Shown here piece by piece: positions 15,120-23,288 of a stretch of DNA of 47,674 nt. Within the stretch, counting starts at the first letter, position 1, and each line of letters starts with the position of its first letter. The DNA is from CAZAGT01 sp964484515 (lineage in GTDB: Bacteria > Desulfobacterota > DSM-4660 > Desulfatiglandales > HGW-15): NCBI GenBank assembly GCA_964484515.1, contig CAZAGT010000001.1:1-47674 (forward strand), given 5' to 3'. The notes below the pieces were generated by a model, which was not told the origin of the DNA, ran no database searches, and worked only from the letters and a program-made list of their open reading frames with translations. The position numbers and the translations under genes are program-made.

Positions 15120-16262
15120 TCAGATCCTCAGCAGGGACTCATAAATTTCCTGGGGCGTAATAAACTGTCCATTCATTTTGGAGAGTTTCTCAACGGGACA
15201 GCCGTCCGGATTTACCCGCTTAACCTCCCGGCTTATCTGGCCCATATTCATCTCGGGCACCAAGACGATTCGCCCATGCCGCAGTATCTGCTCCAGGGCG
15301 CGACGGGGGAACGGAAAGAGGGTGACCAACTGGAGCATCCCGGCCTTGATGCCCCGTTCACGGGCATTCAGGACGGCACGCCTTGCAGATCGTGCAACGG
15401 AGCCGTAGGCAATGACGATGACGTCGGCATCATCCAACATAAACGGCGTTGTCATCTGGATTTCATCAAATCCCAGGGTGATCTTGCGAAAGACACGATT
15501 CATGAAACCTTCGATCTCATCGGGTCGCTGAGTGGGAAAGCCGCGCACATCGTGGACGAGACCGGTCACGTGATACCGGTATCCATCCCCAAAGGCCGCC
15601 ATCGGCGGGACCCCCCGATGCATGTCCTCATAGGGGATATACCATTCCGGGGGCATGCTGGGTCGGCTTCGGTCAACGACCTCGACGTCGTCGCGGGCGG
15701 GCAACAGGACCGTTTCACGGGTGTGCGCGACGATCTCGTCGGAGAGGATGATGACGGGTACGCGAAATTTCTCCGACAGGTTAAAGGCCTTGACCGTGAT
15801 GTCAAAGCAGTCGCGGACGGTCGAAACCGCCAAGACGATGATCGGGTGATCCCCATGGGTCCCCCACCTGGCCTGCATCACATCGCCCTGGGCCGGATTG
15901 GTGGGCAGGCCCGTGCCGGGGCCGCCCCGCATCACGTTCACGACGACACAGGGGACCTCGGCAATGCAGGCATATCCCAGGTTTTCCTGCATCAAGGAAA
16001 AGCCCGGCCCGCTCGTGGCTGTCATACTTTTTACCCCGGCCAGTGAGGCGCCTATGACGGCGCCCATACTGGCAATCTCATCCTCCATCTGAATAAAGGT
16101 GCCGCCGATCTGGGGTAGTTTTACGGATAAAATCTCGCAGATTTCGGAGGCCGGCGTAATCGGATAACCCGCAAAGAAACCGCAGCGGGCTGCAAGGGCG
16201 CCCTCGACAATGGCCTCGTTTCCCTGCAGGAGGCGTTTCTTCTTCGACTTCTTCGTTCTCAT
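15120..16262 (-). CDS. korA: 2-oxoacid:ferredoxin oxidoreductase, alpha subunit (KorA-like)
   Basis: 380 aa. It has L-L-Q-G-N-E-A-I-V-E-G-A-L-A-A-R-C at the start, F-F-A-G-Y-P-I-T-P-A-S-E-I-C (pyrimidine-binding domain), F-I-Q-M-E-D-E-I-A-S-M-G-A-V-I-G-A-S, T-A-T-S-G-P-G-F-S-L-M-Q-E and G-G-P-G-T-G-L-P-T-N-P-A-Q-G-D, all typical of KorA. The ATG at 16262 overlaps the ferredoxin subunit stop by 4 bp. Specificity (2-oxoglutarate or a branched-chain 2-oxoacid) is not decidable here; the aminotransferases nearby make branched-chain 2-oxoacids a reasonable guess. Confidence 0.93.
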   Translation of the reverse strand: MRTKKSKKKRLLQGNEAIVEGALAARCGFFAGYPITPASEICEILSVKLPQIGGTFIQMEDEIASMGAVIGASLAGVKSMTATSGPGFSLMQENLGYACIAEVPCVVVNVMRGGPGTGLPTNPAQGDVMQARWGTHGDHPIIVLAVSTVRDCFDITVKAFNLSEKFRVPVIILSDEIVAHTRETVLLPARDDVEVVDRSRPSMPPEWYIPYEDMHRGVPPMAAFGDGYRYHVTGLVHDVRGFPTQRPDEIEGFMNRVFRKITLGFDEIQMTTPFMLDDADVIVIAYGSVARSARRAVLNARERGIKAGMLQLVTLFPFPRRALEQILRHGRIVLVPEMNMGQISREVKRVNPDGCPVEKLSKMNGQFITPQEIYESLLRI

Positions 16263-16573
16263 ATACCATTCCTGCCCGCCAGGTCTGAGCGCTCCTTGAT
16301 GGTGATGGCGAAGTCCGGGCAATGCAATTCGCAGAACCTGCAACCGATGCACCGGTCAGGGTGCTCAATACGGGGAACGCCATCTTCAGCGCAGCCTAAA
16401 ACCCCGCGGGGACAAAATGAACTGCATATCCGGCAACCTTTACACCAATCTTTGAAGATGAATTGGAGATACTTCTTCTTTCGTTCGGTCTGATNNNNNN
16501 NNNNCTTCCTGACTTGAACAGGAGGCTTCGAGTGCTTGGACTTCTGGGGATTTCCCTCTTTCACTTCCCTCAA
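16259..16573 (-). CDS. korD: 2-oxoacid:ferredoxin oxidoreductase, ferredoxin subunit (KorD-like), interrupted by N run
   Basis: The delta subunit carries two 4Fe-4S clusters: C-K-G-C-R-I-C-S-S-F-C-P and C-I-G-C-R-F-C-E-L-H-C-P are complete on the 3' side of the gap. It passes electrons from the TPP site to ferredoxin. The start shown (16573) lies on the far side of a 10-N gap of unknown true length, so the N-terminal ~25 residues are uncertain. It overlaps korA by 4 bp and completes the order D-A-B-C. Confidence 0.85.
   Translation of the reverse strand: MREVKEGNPQKSKHSKPPVQVRKXXXXQTERKKKYLQFIFKDWCKGCRICSSFCPRGVLGCAEDGVPRIEHPDRCIGCRFCELHCPDFAITIKERSDLAGRNGI
16495..16504. other. assembly gap (10 N)
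   Basis: Ten Ns inside the 5' part of the ferredoxin subunit gene mark a scaffold join. Confidence 0.98.
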
Positions 16574-16729
16574 CGTATTTACCTCGATATGGCCGGCGTC
16601 CCGGAGCCGGTTAGAGTAAGGCTTCCGAAAGACTAACGCTCAACAAGAACGACATCGAATTATACGGCATACAACGTTGTTTTACAAGCATCGCCATGAC
16701 TGTACTGATTTATAAGCAGTCATTTCGAT

Positions 16730-16758
16730 TTGACAGCGGATCACCTTTTACCTATACT
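16730..16758 (+). promoter_or_regulatory. near-consensus sigma-70 promoter
   Basis: TTGACA (16730-16735), exactly 17 bp, then TATACT (16753-16758). It would start transcription near 16765, leaving a 5' leader of about 147 nt before the gene at 16912. The rest of the 338-bp space 16574-16911 has no recognisable gene. Confidence 0.75.
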
Positions 16759-16911
16759 CCGCCCGCGAAAAAGAACTGTATCTTGGGCGGTCCAGGCCCC
16801 CCCCCTGTTTCGGCAGTAGCAAGGTTATCGGACAGCCTCTTTGAGGCCCTATACATAACGGCTCTTGATCTGAGAGTCGGTGAGGTACTAACCCATGCGG
16901 AGGAATTTGTC

Positions 16912-17790
16912 ATGTTCTACGACGCTGAAGTCCCAGAGTTAAAACCCGGCCAGAAGAGAGCTACGGCCCTGGTAATTCTGAATCCGTCGGAGTCACGACG
17001 GCTGCTTGGCAAGGCGGTCAAGGCCCTGCCCGAAGTCAAAAACGCCTGGAAGGGCGGGATGATCATCATCGGCCGGGGCATCACAAACGCCTACGTCACC
17101 GAGGAACTCTTCAATATCAAGATAGAGCCCAAGGCGGCCCAAACAGTGGGGATGGTCTGGAATGGAATTACCACCGGCCACTCCGGTCCGCCTCCCTGCA
17201 CGTGGCATGTGATCAAGAACGGGGAAGTCGTTGAGGGTGCCGACTCGAACGCCGAGATCCTCAACTTCACCCACGAAGACGTCTTTATCAAGGGTGCCAA
17301 CGCCGTTGATAGGGACGGGAACGCGGGCATCTATGTCGCTTCCTTCAAGGGCGGGACCATAGGCATGGCCTGGCCCGTGGTTACCCCGCGAGGCTCCAAT
17401 CTCATCATTCCGGTGAGTTTGGAGAAGATGGTGCCGTCGGTCATTGAGGCGGCCAAACACACCGGCCTGCACTACTTCAATTATAGCACCGGTCTGCCGA
17501 TCAAACTCATGCCGGTGCCCCTGGGAGCGGTCGTCACCGAGATCGAGGCCTTCGCCGTGTTGGCGGGAGTCAAGGCCTACCACATCGGCTCCGGCGGTGT
17601 TGGGGGCTCGGAAGGGTCGGTGCACCTGACCCTGGAGGGGAGCGAGGAGGCGGTGAAAACAGCCTTTGAACTCGTCAAGACGATCAAGGGGGAGCCGCCC
17701 GCGAGTCTGACGGACCAGCTCTTCGTCAAGTCGGCGGCCGATTATGATTTCGATCCCGCAGCCCAGCTCGCCACACTCGGGGGAATCTAG
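16912..17790 (+). CDS. conserved protein of unknown function
   Basis: 292 aa, soluble. Notable blocks are I-L-N-P-S-E-S-R-R-L-L-G-K-A-V near the N-terminus, G-M-I-I-I-G-R-G-I-T-N-A-Y-V, F-I-K-G-A-N-A-V-D-R-D-G-N-A-G-I in the middle, the Gly-rich I-I-P-V-S-L-E-K-M-V-P-S-V, and A-Y-H-I-G-S-G-G-V-G-G-S-E-G-S-V near the end. I recall similar proteins as conserved hypotheticals in anaerobes. No cysteine-rich or nucleotide-binding motif is evident; the glycine loops could bind a phosphate. The ATG at 16912 is chosen because GGAGG lies 8 bp before it, although the frame is open to 16696. It is transcribed away from korDABC and converges on ilvE. Confidence 0.8.
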   Translation: MFYDAEVPELKPGQKRATALVILNPSESRRLLGKAVKALPEVKNAWKGGMIIIGRGITNAYVTEELFNIKIEPKAAQTVGMVWNGITTGHSGPPPCTWHVIKNGEVVEGADSNAEILNFTHEDVFIKGANAVDRDGNAGIYVASFKGGTIGMAWPVVTPRGSNLIIPVSLEKMVPSVIEAAKHTGLHYFNYSTGLPIKLMPVPLGAVVTEIEAFAVLAGVKAYHIGSGGVGGSEGSVHLTLEGSEEAVKTAFELVKTIKGEPPASLTDQLFVKSAADYDFDPAAQLATLGGI

Positions 17791-17856
17791 GAGCTCATCG
17801 GAGAGCTAGCTCCTTCGGAGGCTGCCGGAAAATGTCCTGGTGCAAGGCTTCCGAAG

Positions 17857-17894
17857 TCCTGAGGAATGAGGCGTACACAGAAGTACGCGGCAGC
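17857..17894. repeat. short intergenic palindromic repeat, related to 27198-27315
   Basis: CTGAGGAATGAGGCGTACAC followed by AGAAGTACGCGGCAGC resembles the reverse complement of the core of 27198-27315 (CCGAGGAGTGAGGCGTACAT then ACGAAGTACGTCGCAGC). GCGTAC and GTACGC form the hairpin. It sits between the convergent ends of the gene at 16912 and ilvE. Confidence 0.6.
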
Positions 17895-17897
17895 CGC

Positions 17898-18974
17898 CTA
17901 GTACCGAATGACCTCTCTCCAGTTGTAGGGGTCTTCCTTTTCGGCATACTGTATGGCGACGATCTCGTCGTAAAGCCTGCGGGAGAGATCTCCCATTTTG
18001 CCACCGGCGACCACGATGTCCTTGCCCTTGTAAGCAATCTCACCCACAGGCGAGATGACGGCTGCGGTGCCGGTGCCGAACGCTTCCTTGAGACGGTCGT
18101 CTTGGGCCGCCTGAATCACTTCGTCGATGGAGAGGGAGCGTTCCGTCATCTTGATTCCCCAGTCCTTCACGATCTCGATCACGGAGTCCCTGGTGATCCC
18201 GGGAAGGATACAACCATCGAGGGGTGCCGTGATGACCTCGTCCTCGATCATGAAGAACATGTTCATGGTGCCGACTTCTTCGATATGCGACCGTTCGACG
18301 GCATCCAGCCATAATACCTGCGTAAAGCCCTTCTTCTTGGCCTCTTCAGCCGCAAGCAGACTCCCGGCATAATTGCCGGATGTCTTGGTGGCACCCGTAC
18401 CTCCGGGTGCGGTGCGAACGTATTGATCTTCGACGTAGATCTTTACGGGATTGAGGCCCTCTTTGTAGTAGGCACCCACTGGGCCGATGATGATATAGAA
18501 GATATAGTTCTTGGAGGGACGCACACTCAGATGGGCCTCTGAAGCGATCATAGTGGGTCTGATGTAAAGGGAGGTACCGGGGCTTTTCGGGATCCACTCA
18601 CGGTCCAACCAGATGAGCCTTTTCATACCCTCTCTCACCACGTCAGCGTCCACTTGGGGCATGCAGATCCTGGGAGCCGAGTTATTGAGGCGTCTGAGGT
18701 TTTCTCCCGCCCGGAACAGATAGATCTCTCCGTCAGCGCCATAGTAAGCCTTCAACCCTTCAAAAACGACTTGAGCATAGTGGATTCCCAAGGCAGCAGG
18801 GTCGAGATCCAGGGTTCGATAGGGTTCGATGCGCGGGTTGAACCACCCCTTTGCATCCTCATACTCCATCAAGAACATGTGGTCGGTGAAAATGCTGCCA
18901 AAACCGAGTTTGGATTCATCGGCCGGCTTTTGTTTCAGCTGCTCCGGTCCCGCCAGGGTTACTTTGATCTCCAT
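17898..18974 (-). CDS. ilvE: branched-chain amino-acid aminotransferase, paralog 1
   Basis: 358 aa, class IV PLP enzyme of the long BCAT type (TIGR01123-like). It interconverts Leu/Ile/Val and their 2-oxoacids with 2-oxoglutarate/glutamate. Seen are F-G-S-I-F-T-D-H-M-F near the start, Y-A-Q-V-V-F-E-G-L-K-A-Y, the Arg/Tyr region S-L-Y-I-R-P-T, the PLP lysine in G-G-T-G-A-T-K-T-S-G-N-Y-A-G-S-L-L, and E-V-G-T-M-N-M-F-F followed by G-T-G-T-A-A-V-I-S-P-V-G. It follows the NSS transporter and its small peptide on the same strand (103 bp). A close paralog is at 24468-25541. Confidence 0.93.
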   Translation of the reverse strand: MEIKVTLAGPEQLKQKPADESKLGFGSIFTDHMFLMEYEDAKGWFNPRIEPYRTLDLDPAALGIHYAQVVFEGLKAYYGADGEIYLFRAGENLRRLNNSAPRICMPQVDADVVREGMKRLIWLDREWIPKSPGTSLYIRPTMIASEAHLSVRPSKNYIFYIIIGPVGAYYKEGLNPVKIYVEDQYVRTAPGGTGATKTSGNYAGSLLAAEEAKKKGFTQVLWLDAVERSHIEEVGTMNMFFMIEDEVITAPLDGCILPGITRDSVIEIVKDWGIKMTERSLSIDEVIQAAQDDRLKEAFGTGTAAVISPVGEIAYKGKDIVVAGGKMGDLSRRLYDEIVAIQYAEKEDPYNWREVIRY

Positions 18975-19077
18975 GAATATCTCCTCGTTCGTAGCCGTTT
19001 GGCTGCTGTAACATGTTGGAACGTCGGTCGCACGTTGTTATATTCGGATTAGCAGAATGCAGGGTCGGCTCCCGCCT

Positions 19078-19218
19078 TTAGGATTCCCGCTGTTGGCCCG
19101 TTGATTCTTCACTTGTCCTTTTCTTGCTCATTAGCGCAATGGAAAGGAAATACGCCAACAGTCCGTAGAGGACGACAGTCCCGATAATCAGGACGACGAT
19201 GGCACTCGCATTTAACAT
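19078..19218 (-). CDS. MetS-like small membrane subunit of NSS transporter
   Basis: 46 aa, one hydrophobic helix (A-I-V-V-L-I-I-G-T-V-V-L-Y-G-L-L-A-Y-F) followed by a basic, polar tail. Tiny single-helix proteins of this kind accompany bacterial NSS-family transporters (MetS with MetP). It follows the transporter stop by 127 bp. The ATG at 19218 has GGAGG about 10 bp upstream; the frame is open 14 codons further, but that extension is not hydrophobic. Confidence 0.7.
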   Translation of the reverse strand: MLNASAIVVLIIGTVVLYGLLAYFLSIALMSKKRTSEESTGQQRES

Positions 19219-19345
19219 CGGTCTCAGGCCTCCTTCTCTTGTAAGAGTCTGACTTTTCAAAATTCGTCGTAGCGTTAGGCTTTACTAAAGACCCAAAGTG
19301 ATACCCTTATTGCGCGTCTTCGCTCAATTGGGCCAACCGTCTTCT

Positions 19346-20836
19346 TTATTGGCTGGTATCCTCCTTGCCACCGGCTCCCAGTATCAACGACAGGATGATG
19401 ATCACCGCCAGGGTGCCCCACATGGCAATCAAGGTGGCCCACACGGGGTAACCGCTATAACTGGGAAAGTCACTAACAAGACCCCAGATGAGCACATAGA
19501 TCAGCCCGATCGGCACGACAATCTTTACCATCCATTCAAACCAGGCCCCAATCTTGATATCTGAGACGGCGTTAGCCTCTTGACGCAATCTCTCGGCACC
19601 GTAAACCCAGCCGATTATCAGGATCTGCAGGAGTCCGGCGATGAGTAGACCGTGAAAGGAGACTGCCCGATCGACCATATCGAGCCAAAACAGTCCCGAG
19701 CCGGGCGTGAAGATGATGACACCGATCACAAATCCGGCGATGGAAACGGAAAGGGCCGCCTTTTTGGTGGAGACCCCCCACTTGTCGGATATGGGGGTGG
19801 CCACCGCCTCGGCCAAAGAAAAGGCGGAGTCAATGCCCAACACCCAGAGACAGGCAAAGAAGATGATCCCAACGACCTGGCCCGCAAAGGGCATCATGGA
19901 GATGGCAATCGGAAAGGTCTGGAACGCCAGTCCTACCCCACCGCCGGCGACCTTTTCGATGGGCTGATTGAGCTGCAGAGACAGAAAGCCGAGGGCACTG
20001 AACACCGCAAAACCGGCAAAAAAGGACGTTCCGCAATTCGCCAGGGAAGTGATGATGGCATTGTTGTTGATGTCTTCCTCCTTGGGGTTGTAGCTGCCGT
20101 AGGCGAACATGATGCTCATCCCCAGCGAGAGGGTAAAGGCGATCTGGCTGATTGCTGCAAACCAGACCTCGCCGTCTGCAAGGGCAGCGAAATTAGGCGT
20201 CAGATAGAAATTCAGACCATTGACAGCGCCGGGAAGGGTGATCCCCCGAATAAACAGGATGGCCAACAAACACCAGGGAATGATGACCGTCCACTTGACC
20301 AGTTTGCCAAGCCTCTCCGGACCCTCATAAATGAACCAGTAGATCGCGACCCATGAGAAGATGAGGGCTGCGATGATCGATATCTGGTATCCGCCCCATT
20401 CTCCAGGCCCCCCGGTCAGGCCGAGGGTCTGGTTGAAGAAAGGCCCTACCTGGTCGGCGGCTGCGGCGCCCTGCCCCCATGCCAGTGTCGCCGATGAGAC
20501 CAGGTAGACGATCGACCATGCCATGATGACGGTGTAGTAGCAGGAAATTACAAAGGCGATGAGGGTTGAAAGCCATCCCGTCCATTCCCATTTCTTGCCG
20601 ATGCGTGCCATGGTGCCCGGGGCGCCTCGCTGCATGAGCTGCCCCATCCCGATTTCGGCGATGAACCAAGGGATTCCGATGGCAATGAGGCTGATGAGCC
20701 AAGGGATCAGAAAGGCGCCACCGCCATACTTGTAGGCCAGATACGGAAAACGCCAGACGTTGCCTAAACCGATCGCGGAACCGATTGCCGCAAAAACGAA
20801 ACCCCAGCGCGAAGGCCATCTATCTCTTCCGGGCAT
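19346..20836 (-). CDS. NSS (SNF) family sodium-dependent amino-acid transporter
   Basis: 496 aa with about 12 hydrophobic helices. The N-terminal signature W-P-S-R-W-G-F-V-F-A-A-I-G-S-A-I-G-L-G-N-V-W-R-F-P-Y is the sodium and substrate site of LeuT-fold NSS carriers, followed by G-G-G-A-F-L-I-P-W-L and, in helix 6, A-F-T-L-S-L-G-M-S. Bacterial members import amino acids with sodium. AAGGAGG lies before the ATG. The small MetS-like gene and an aminotransferase follow downstream, suggesting uptake followed by transamination of a hydrophobic amino acid. Confidence 0.94.
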   Translation of the reverse strand: MPGRDRWPSRWGFVFAAIGSAIGLGNVWRFPYLAYKYGGGAFLIPWLISLIAIGIPWFIAEIGMGQLMQRGAPGTMARIGKKWEWTGWLSTLIAFVISCYYTVIMAWSIVYLVSSATLAWGQGAAAADQVGPFFNQTLGLTGGPGEWGGYQISIIAALIFSWVAIYWFIYEGPERLGKLVKWTVIIPWCLLAILFIRGITLPGAVNGLNFYLTPNFAALADGEVWFAAISQIAFTLSLGMSIMFAYGSYNPKEEDINNNAIITSLANCGTSFFAGFAVFSALGFLSLQLNQPIEKVAGGGVGLAFQTFPIAISMMPFAGQVVGIIFFACLWVLGIDSAFSLAEAVATPISDKWGVSTKKAALSVSIAGFVIGVIIFTPGSGLFWLDMVDRAVSFHGLLIAGLLQILIIGWVYGAERLRQEANAVSDIKIGAWFEWMVKIVVPIGLIYVLIWGLVSDFPSYSGYPVWATLIAMWGTLAVIIILSLILGAGGKEDTSQ

Positions 20837-21233
20837 ACCCCCTCCACCTCCTTGAATTTTTATGGAACATTAAACAGTTAGCTCCCCTGCCTGTCAACAG
20901 AAAAGTAGGCGGGGCCCTTGCCTCAGCTCTCCGGGTCGAGGGGTGGAGGCGATGGAACGAGAGACCTCAGTCCCATAGCTGAATTCCTTGAGAGAAGCGA
21001 TGGGCCTCTGAACGCCAACTATGCTATTATCGCCCTGGCGAGCGACGATCATTCGAGTTCAAGCTCGCAACTCTTGTGCAGGATGCGAAGGTGTTTTGTT
21101 GAAGGTGACACTTTCAGGTTTCGGTGTTCCGGTTTCAGGTGTCGGTGAACCTCCAGTTGTGAAACCCGAAGCATGAAACCTGGACACTCCTTAGATAGCG
21201 AGCATCGGAGTTGAACACGGACGGGCTGGCGTG
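20837..21233. other. intergenic region, no gene seen
   Basis: 397 bp between the divergent NSS and tilS genes. It contains degenerate direct repeats of TTTCAGGT (21112-21119, 21133-21140) and an inverse relative (AAACCTGGACAC near 21175), but no open frame with coding character and no clear promoter. Confidence 0.6.
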
Positions 21234-22625
21234 ATGAACTCGGTTGAAGGCACAATCAGGAAGGTAAAGACCACTATTGCCCGTAACGGCATGATTCATT
21301 CCGGAGACGTCGTCATTGTGGCCGTTTCAGGTGGCGTCGACTCGGTATGCCTACTCGATATCCTCTCCGAGCTTCAGACGGAGCTGGGGATAGAGCTGGT
21401 GGTTGCACATTTCGATCACGGGTTGCGGCCCGCCGAGGATGAAATGGAGACCCGCTTTGTACGTGATCTTGCCGTCCGGATGAAGCTGCCGTTCGAGGTC
21501 GAAAAAGGTGCTCTTCATGGAGTGGGCGGAGCGGCTTCGTTGGAGGAGAAGGCCCGGGATGCAAGATACGCCTTCCTTCAGTCCGTGAGGAAAAAACATC
21601 ACGCGCAGAAGATAGCCGTGGGCCACAACCTGAATGACCAGGCTGAGACGGTCCTGATGCGATTACTGCGGGGCAGCAGTCCGACGGGCCTGGCCGGAAT
21701 CCCGCCGCACAGGGATAAGATCTTGATCCGGCCACTCCTCGAGACCAGGCGCAAAGAGATCGAAATCTATGCGGAGGCAAGGGAGCTCAGGTACGTAACG
21801 GATAGCTCCAATCTTGAGACCACTCACCTGCGAAATAAAATCCGACTTGAACTGATACCGGCGTTGCGAACGTACCAGCCTCGGCTGGTCGAGCACCTTG
21901 GACGACTTTCATCCGATTTGAGGAGTGATGGCGAATACCTGGAGGCCACAGCCGAAGCCTGGATAGAAAGAGAGGCGCAGCGGGATCATCGCGGCGACAT
22001 CTCGGTATCCATTTCATCCTTCCTGAGATGTCCGGAGCCTGTTAGGCGACGGGTAACGAGGAGACTGTTGATCCGGGTCAAGAAGACGCACCGGCGAGTA
22101 GGGCGCAGCCATATTGCATCCATTGAGGCCCTGGCGCGTGGAGATAGGCCACAGGGCGCCCTCAGCCTGCCGCACGGAATACGAGTCAGAAGGGCCTACG
22201 ACAGATTGATTCTGACGAAACAGGCCCAGCAAAAGCCGCGACCGTTTCACCTCTCCCTGGAGGGGCCGGGGGAGTTCTATCTGGAGGAGACAGGACGGCG
22301 GCTTACAATAGAAGAAATTTCGGCGGATTCTCGTTTGAACTTCTCAGACCCGACGTGGGTCGGGTATCTGGATGCAGATAAAGTGCCCTTTCCCCTCATT
22401 TTACGAAGCCCGAAGCCTGGCGATAGATTCATGCCCCTTGGGATGGTGGGTCACAGAAAACTGAAAGATTTCTTCATCGATCTCAAGGTACCCTCGCAGG
22501 AAAGGGCCAAGACGCCCATCTTGGTGCGGGGCGCCACTCCCGTCTGCGTTTGCGGGCATCGCATCGATGAGAAGTTCAAGGTCACTCCGCGGACGGAGAG
22601 GATTCTTAAGATAACGGTGGGTTAG
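21234..22625 (+). CDS. tilS: tRNA(Ile)-lysidine synthase
   Basis: 463 aa. It converts cytidine 34 of the CAU-anticodon isoleucine tRNA to lysidine using ATP and lysine. The PP-loop V-A-V-S-G-G-V-D-S-V-C-L-L-D (about residues 25-38) is followed by A-H-F-D-H-G-L-R, the typical G-H-N-L-N-D-Q-A-E-T-V-L-M-R-L-L-R-G and I-R-P-L-L, with D-S-S-N at the substrate loop. The C-terminal part (P-K-P-G-D-R-F-M-P-L-G, K-L-K-D-F-F-I-D) is the TilS C domain. GTG at 21231 and ATG at 21234 are both possible starts. Confidence 0.95.
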   Translation: MNSVEGTIRKVKTTIARNGMIHSGDVVIVAVSGGVDSVCLLDILSELQTELGIELVVAHFDHGLRPAEDEMETRFVRDLAVRMKLPFEVEKGALHGVGGAASLEEKARDARYAFLQSVRKKHHAQKIAVGHNLNDQAETVLMRLLRGSSPTGLAGIPPHRDKILIRPLLETRRKEIEIYAEARELRYVTDSSNLETTHLRNKIRLELIPALRTYQPRLVEHLGRLSSDLRSDGEYLEATAEAWIEREAQRDHRGDISVSISSFLRCPEPVRRRVTRRLLIRVKKTHRRVGRSHIASIEALARGDRPQGALSLPHGIRVRRAYDRLILTKQAQQKPRPFHLSLEGPGEFYLEETGRRLTIEEISADSRLNFSDPTWVGYLDADKVPFPLILRSPKPGDRFMPLGMVGHRKLKDFFIDLKVPSQERAKTPILVRGATPVCVCGHRIDEKFKVTPRTERILKITVG

Positions 22626-22738
22626 CATCGGGCTCCTCGGCCAGATGCAGAGTGTAGGTCTTAGGCGGCGATGCGCTCTGGCGAGAAAATGGCGGGCTTT
22701 TGCGGGGAGCGGAAGCATTCCGCGAAGAGAATAGTCAG

Positions 22739-23128
22739 TCAACCGGGCTCTTGTTTATAACGCACTTCACCTCCAAGAGACTCGATGAAGCCTCTTTTCT
22801 GGCAGACCATTTTGGGTCGTTGCGAGCCGAAGAAATTGACGAGAAATCGGTAGGCGCTTTGGTGGTCCATGTTGGGACCGCAGGTCTCGAAGGTCACGGC
22901 GACGAAGTTGTACTCCGGCCAGGTATGAACGGCCAGGTGGGATTCGGCAATGGTCAACGTCCCGCTGACGCCCCAGGGTTCAAAGGTGTTGAACGAATCC
23001 GCGATGACTTCGGCCCCCAGGAGCTCGGCGGCCTTCAACATGCCCTGCCTGATCCAGCCGGCATTGAGGAGGGTCTCATGCCTGCAATCATAGAGGTCTA
23101 TAAGCACAAGGTCCAAAAGGGATGTCAA
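22739..23128 (-). CDS. speD: S-adenosylmethionine decarboxylase proenzyme (bacterial class 1B)
   Basis: 129 aa. It decarboxylates SAM for spermidine synthesis using a pyruvoyl group made by self-cleavage. The cleavage site is E-S-H (Ser63), followed by His68 in H-T-W-P-E and Cys83 in E-T-C-G; these positions agree exactly with the Thermotoga enzyme. The upstream block reads E-P-W-G-V-S-G, where P-[HQ]-G is more usual. The start is TTG at 23128: GGGGGAG lies 5 bp before it, and the ATG nearby runs straight into a stop. It is convergent with tilS and lies 160 bp downstream of mtnA on the same strand. Confidence 0.92.
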   Translation of the reverse strand: MTSLLDLVLIDLYDCRHETLLNAGWIRQGMLKAAELLGAEVIADSFNTFEPWGVSGTLTIAESHLAVHTWPEYNFVAVTFETCGPNMDHQSAYRFLVNFFGSQRPKMVCQKRGFIESLGGEVRYKQEPG

Positions 23129-23288
23129 TGCATCTCCCCCACTATTGCTTTACGTGTTGAATTTCCCAACCCCTTTCGATTCAACCTCGAACAGCCGGTT
23201 GCCCGGGAACCCGGAAGAATTTGGGATCATAATATAGAATGGCGTTTGAACAGATGTCAATCTTTTCCCAATCCGAATCCAAGCAGGT

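Noticed and set aside
15276..16046. 256-codon open frame on the plus strand
   Set aside because: Antisense to korA, with no domain pattern.
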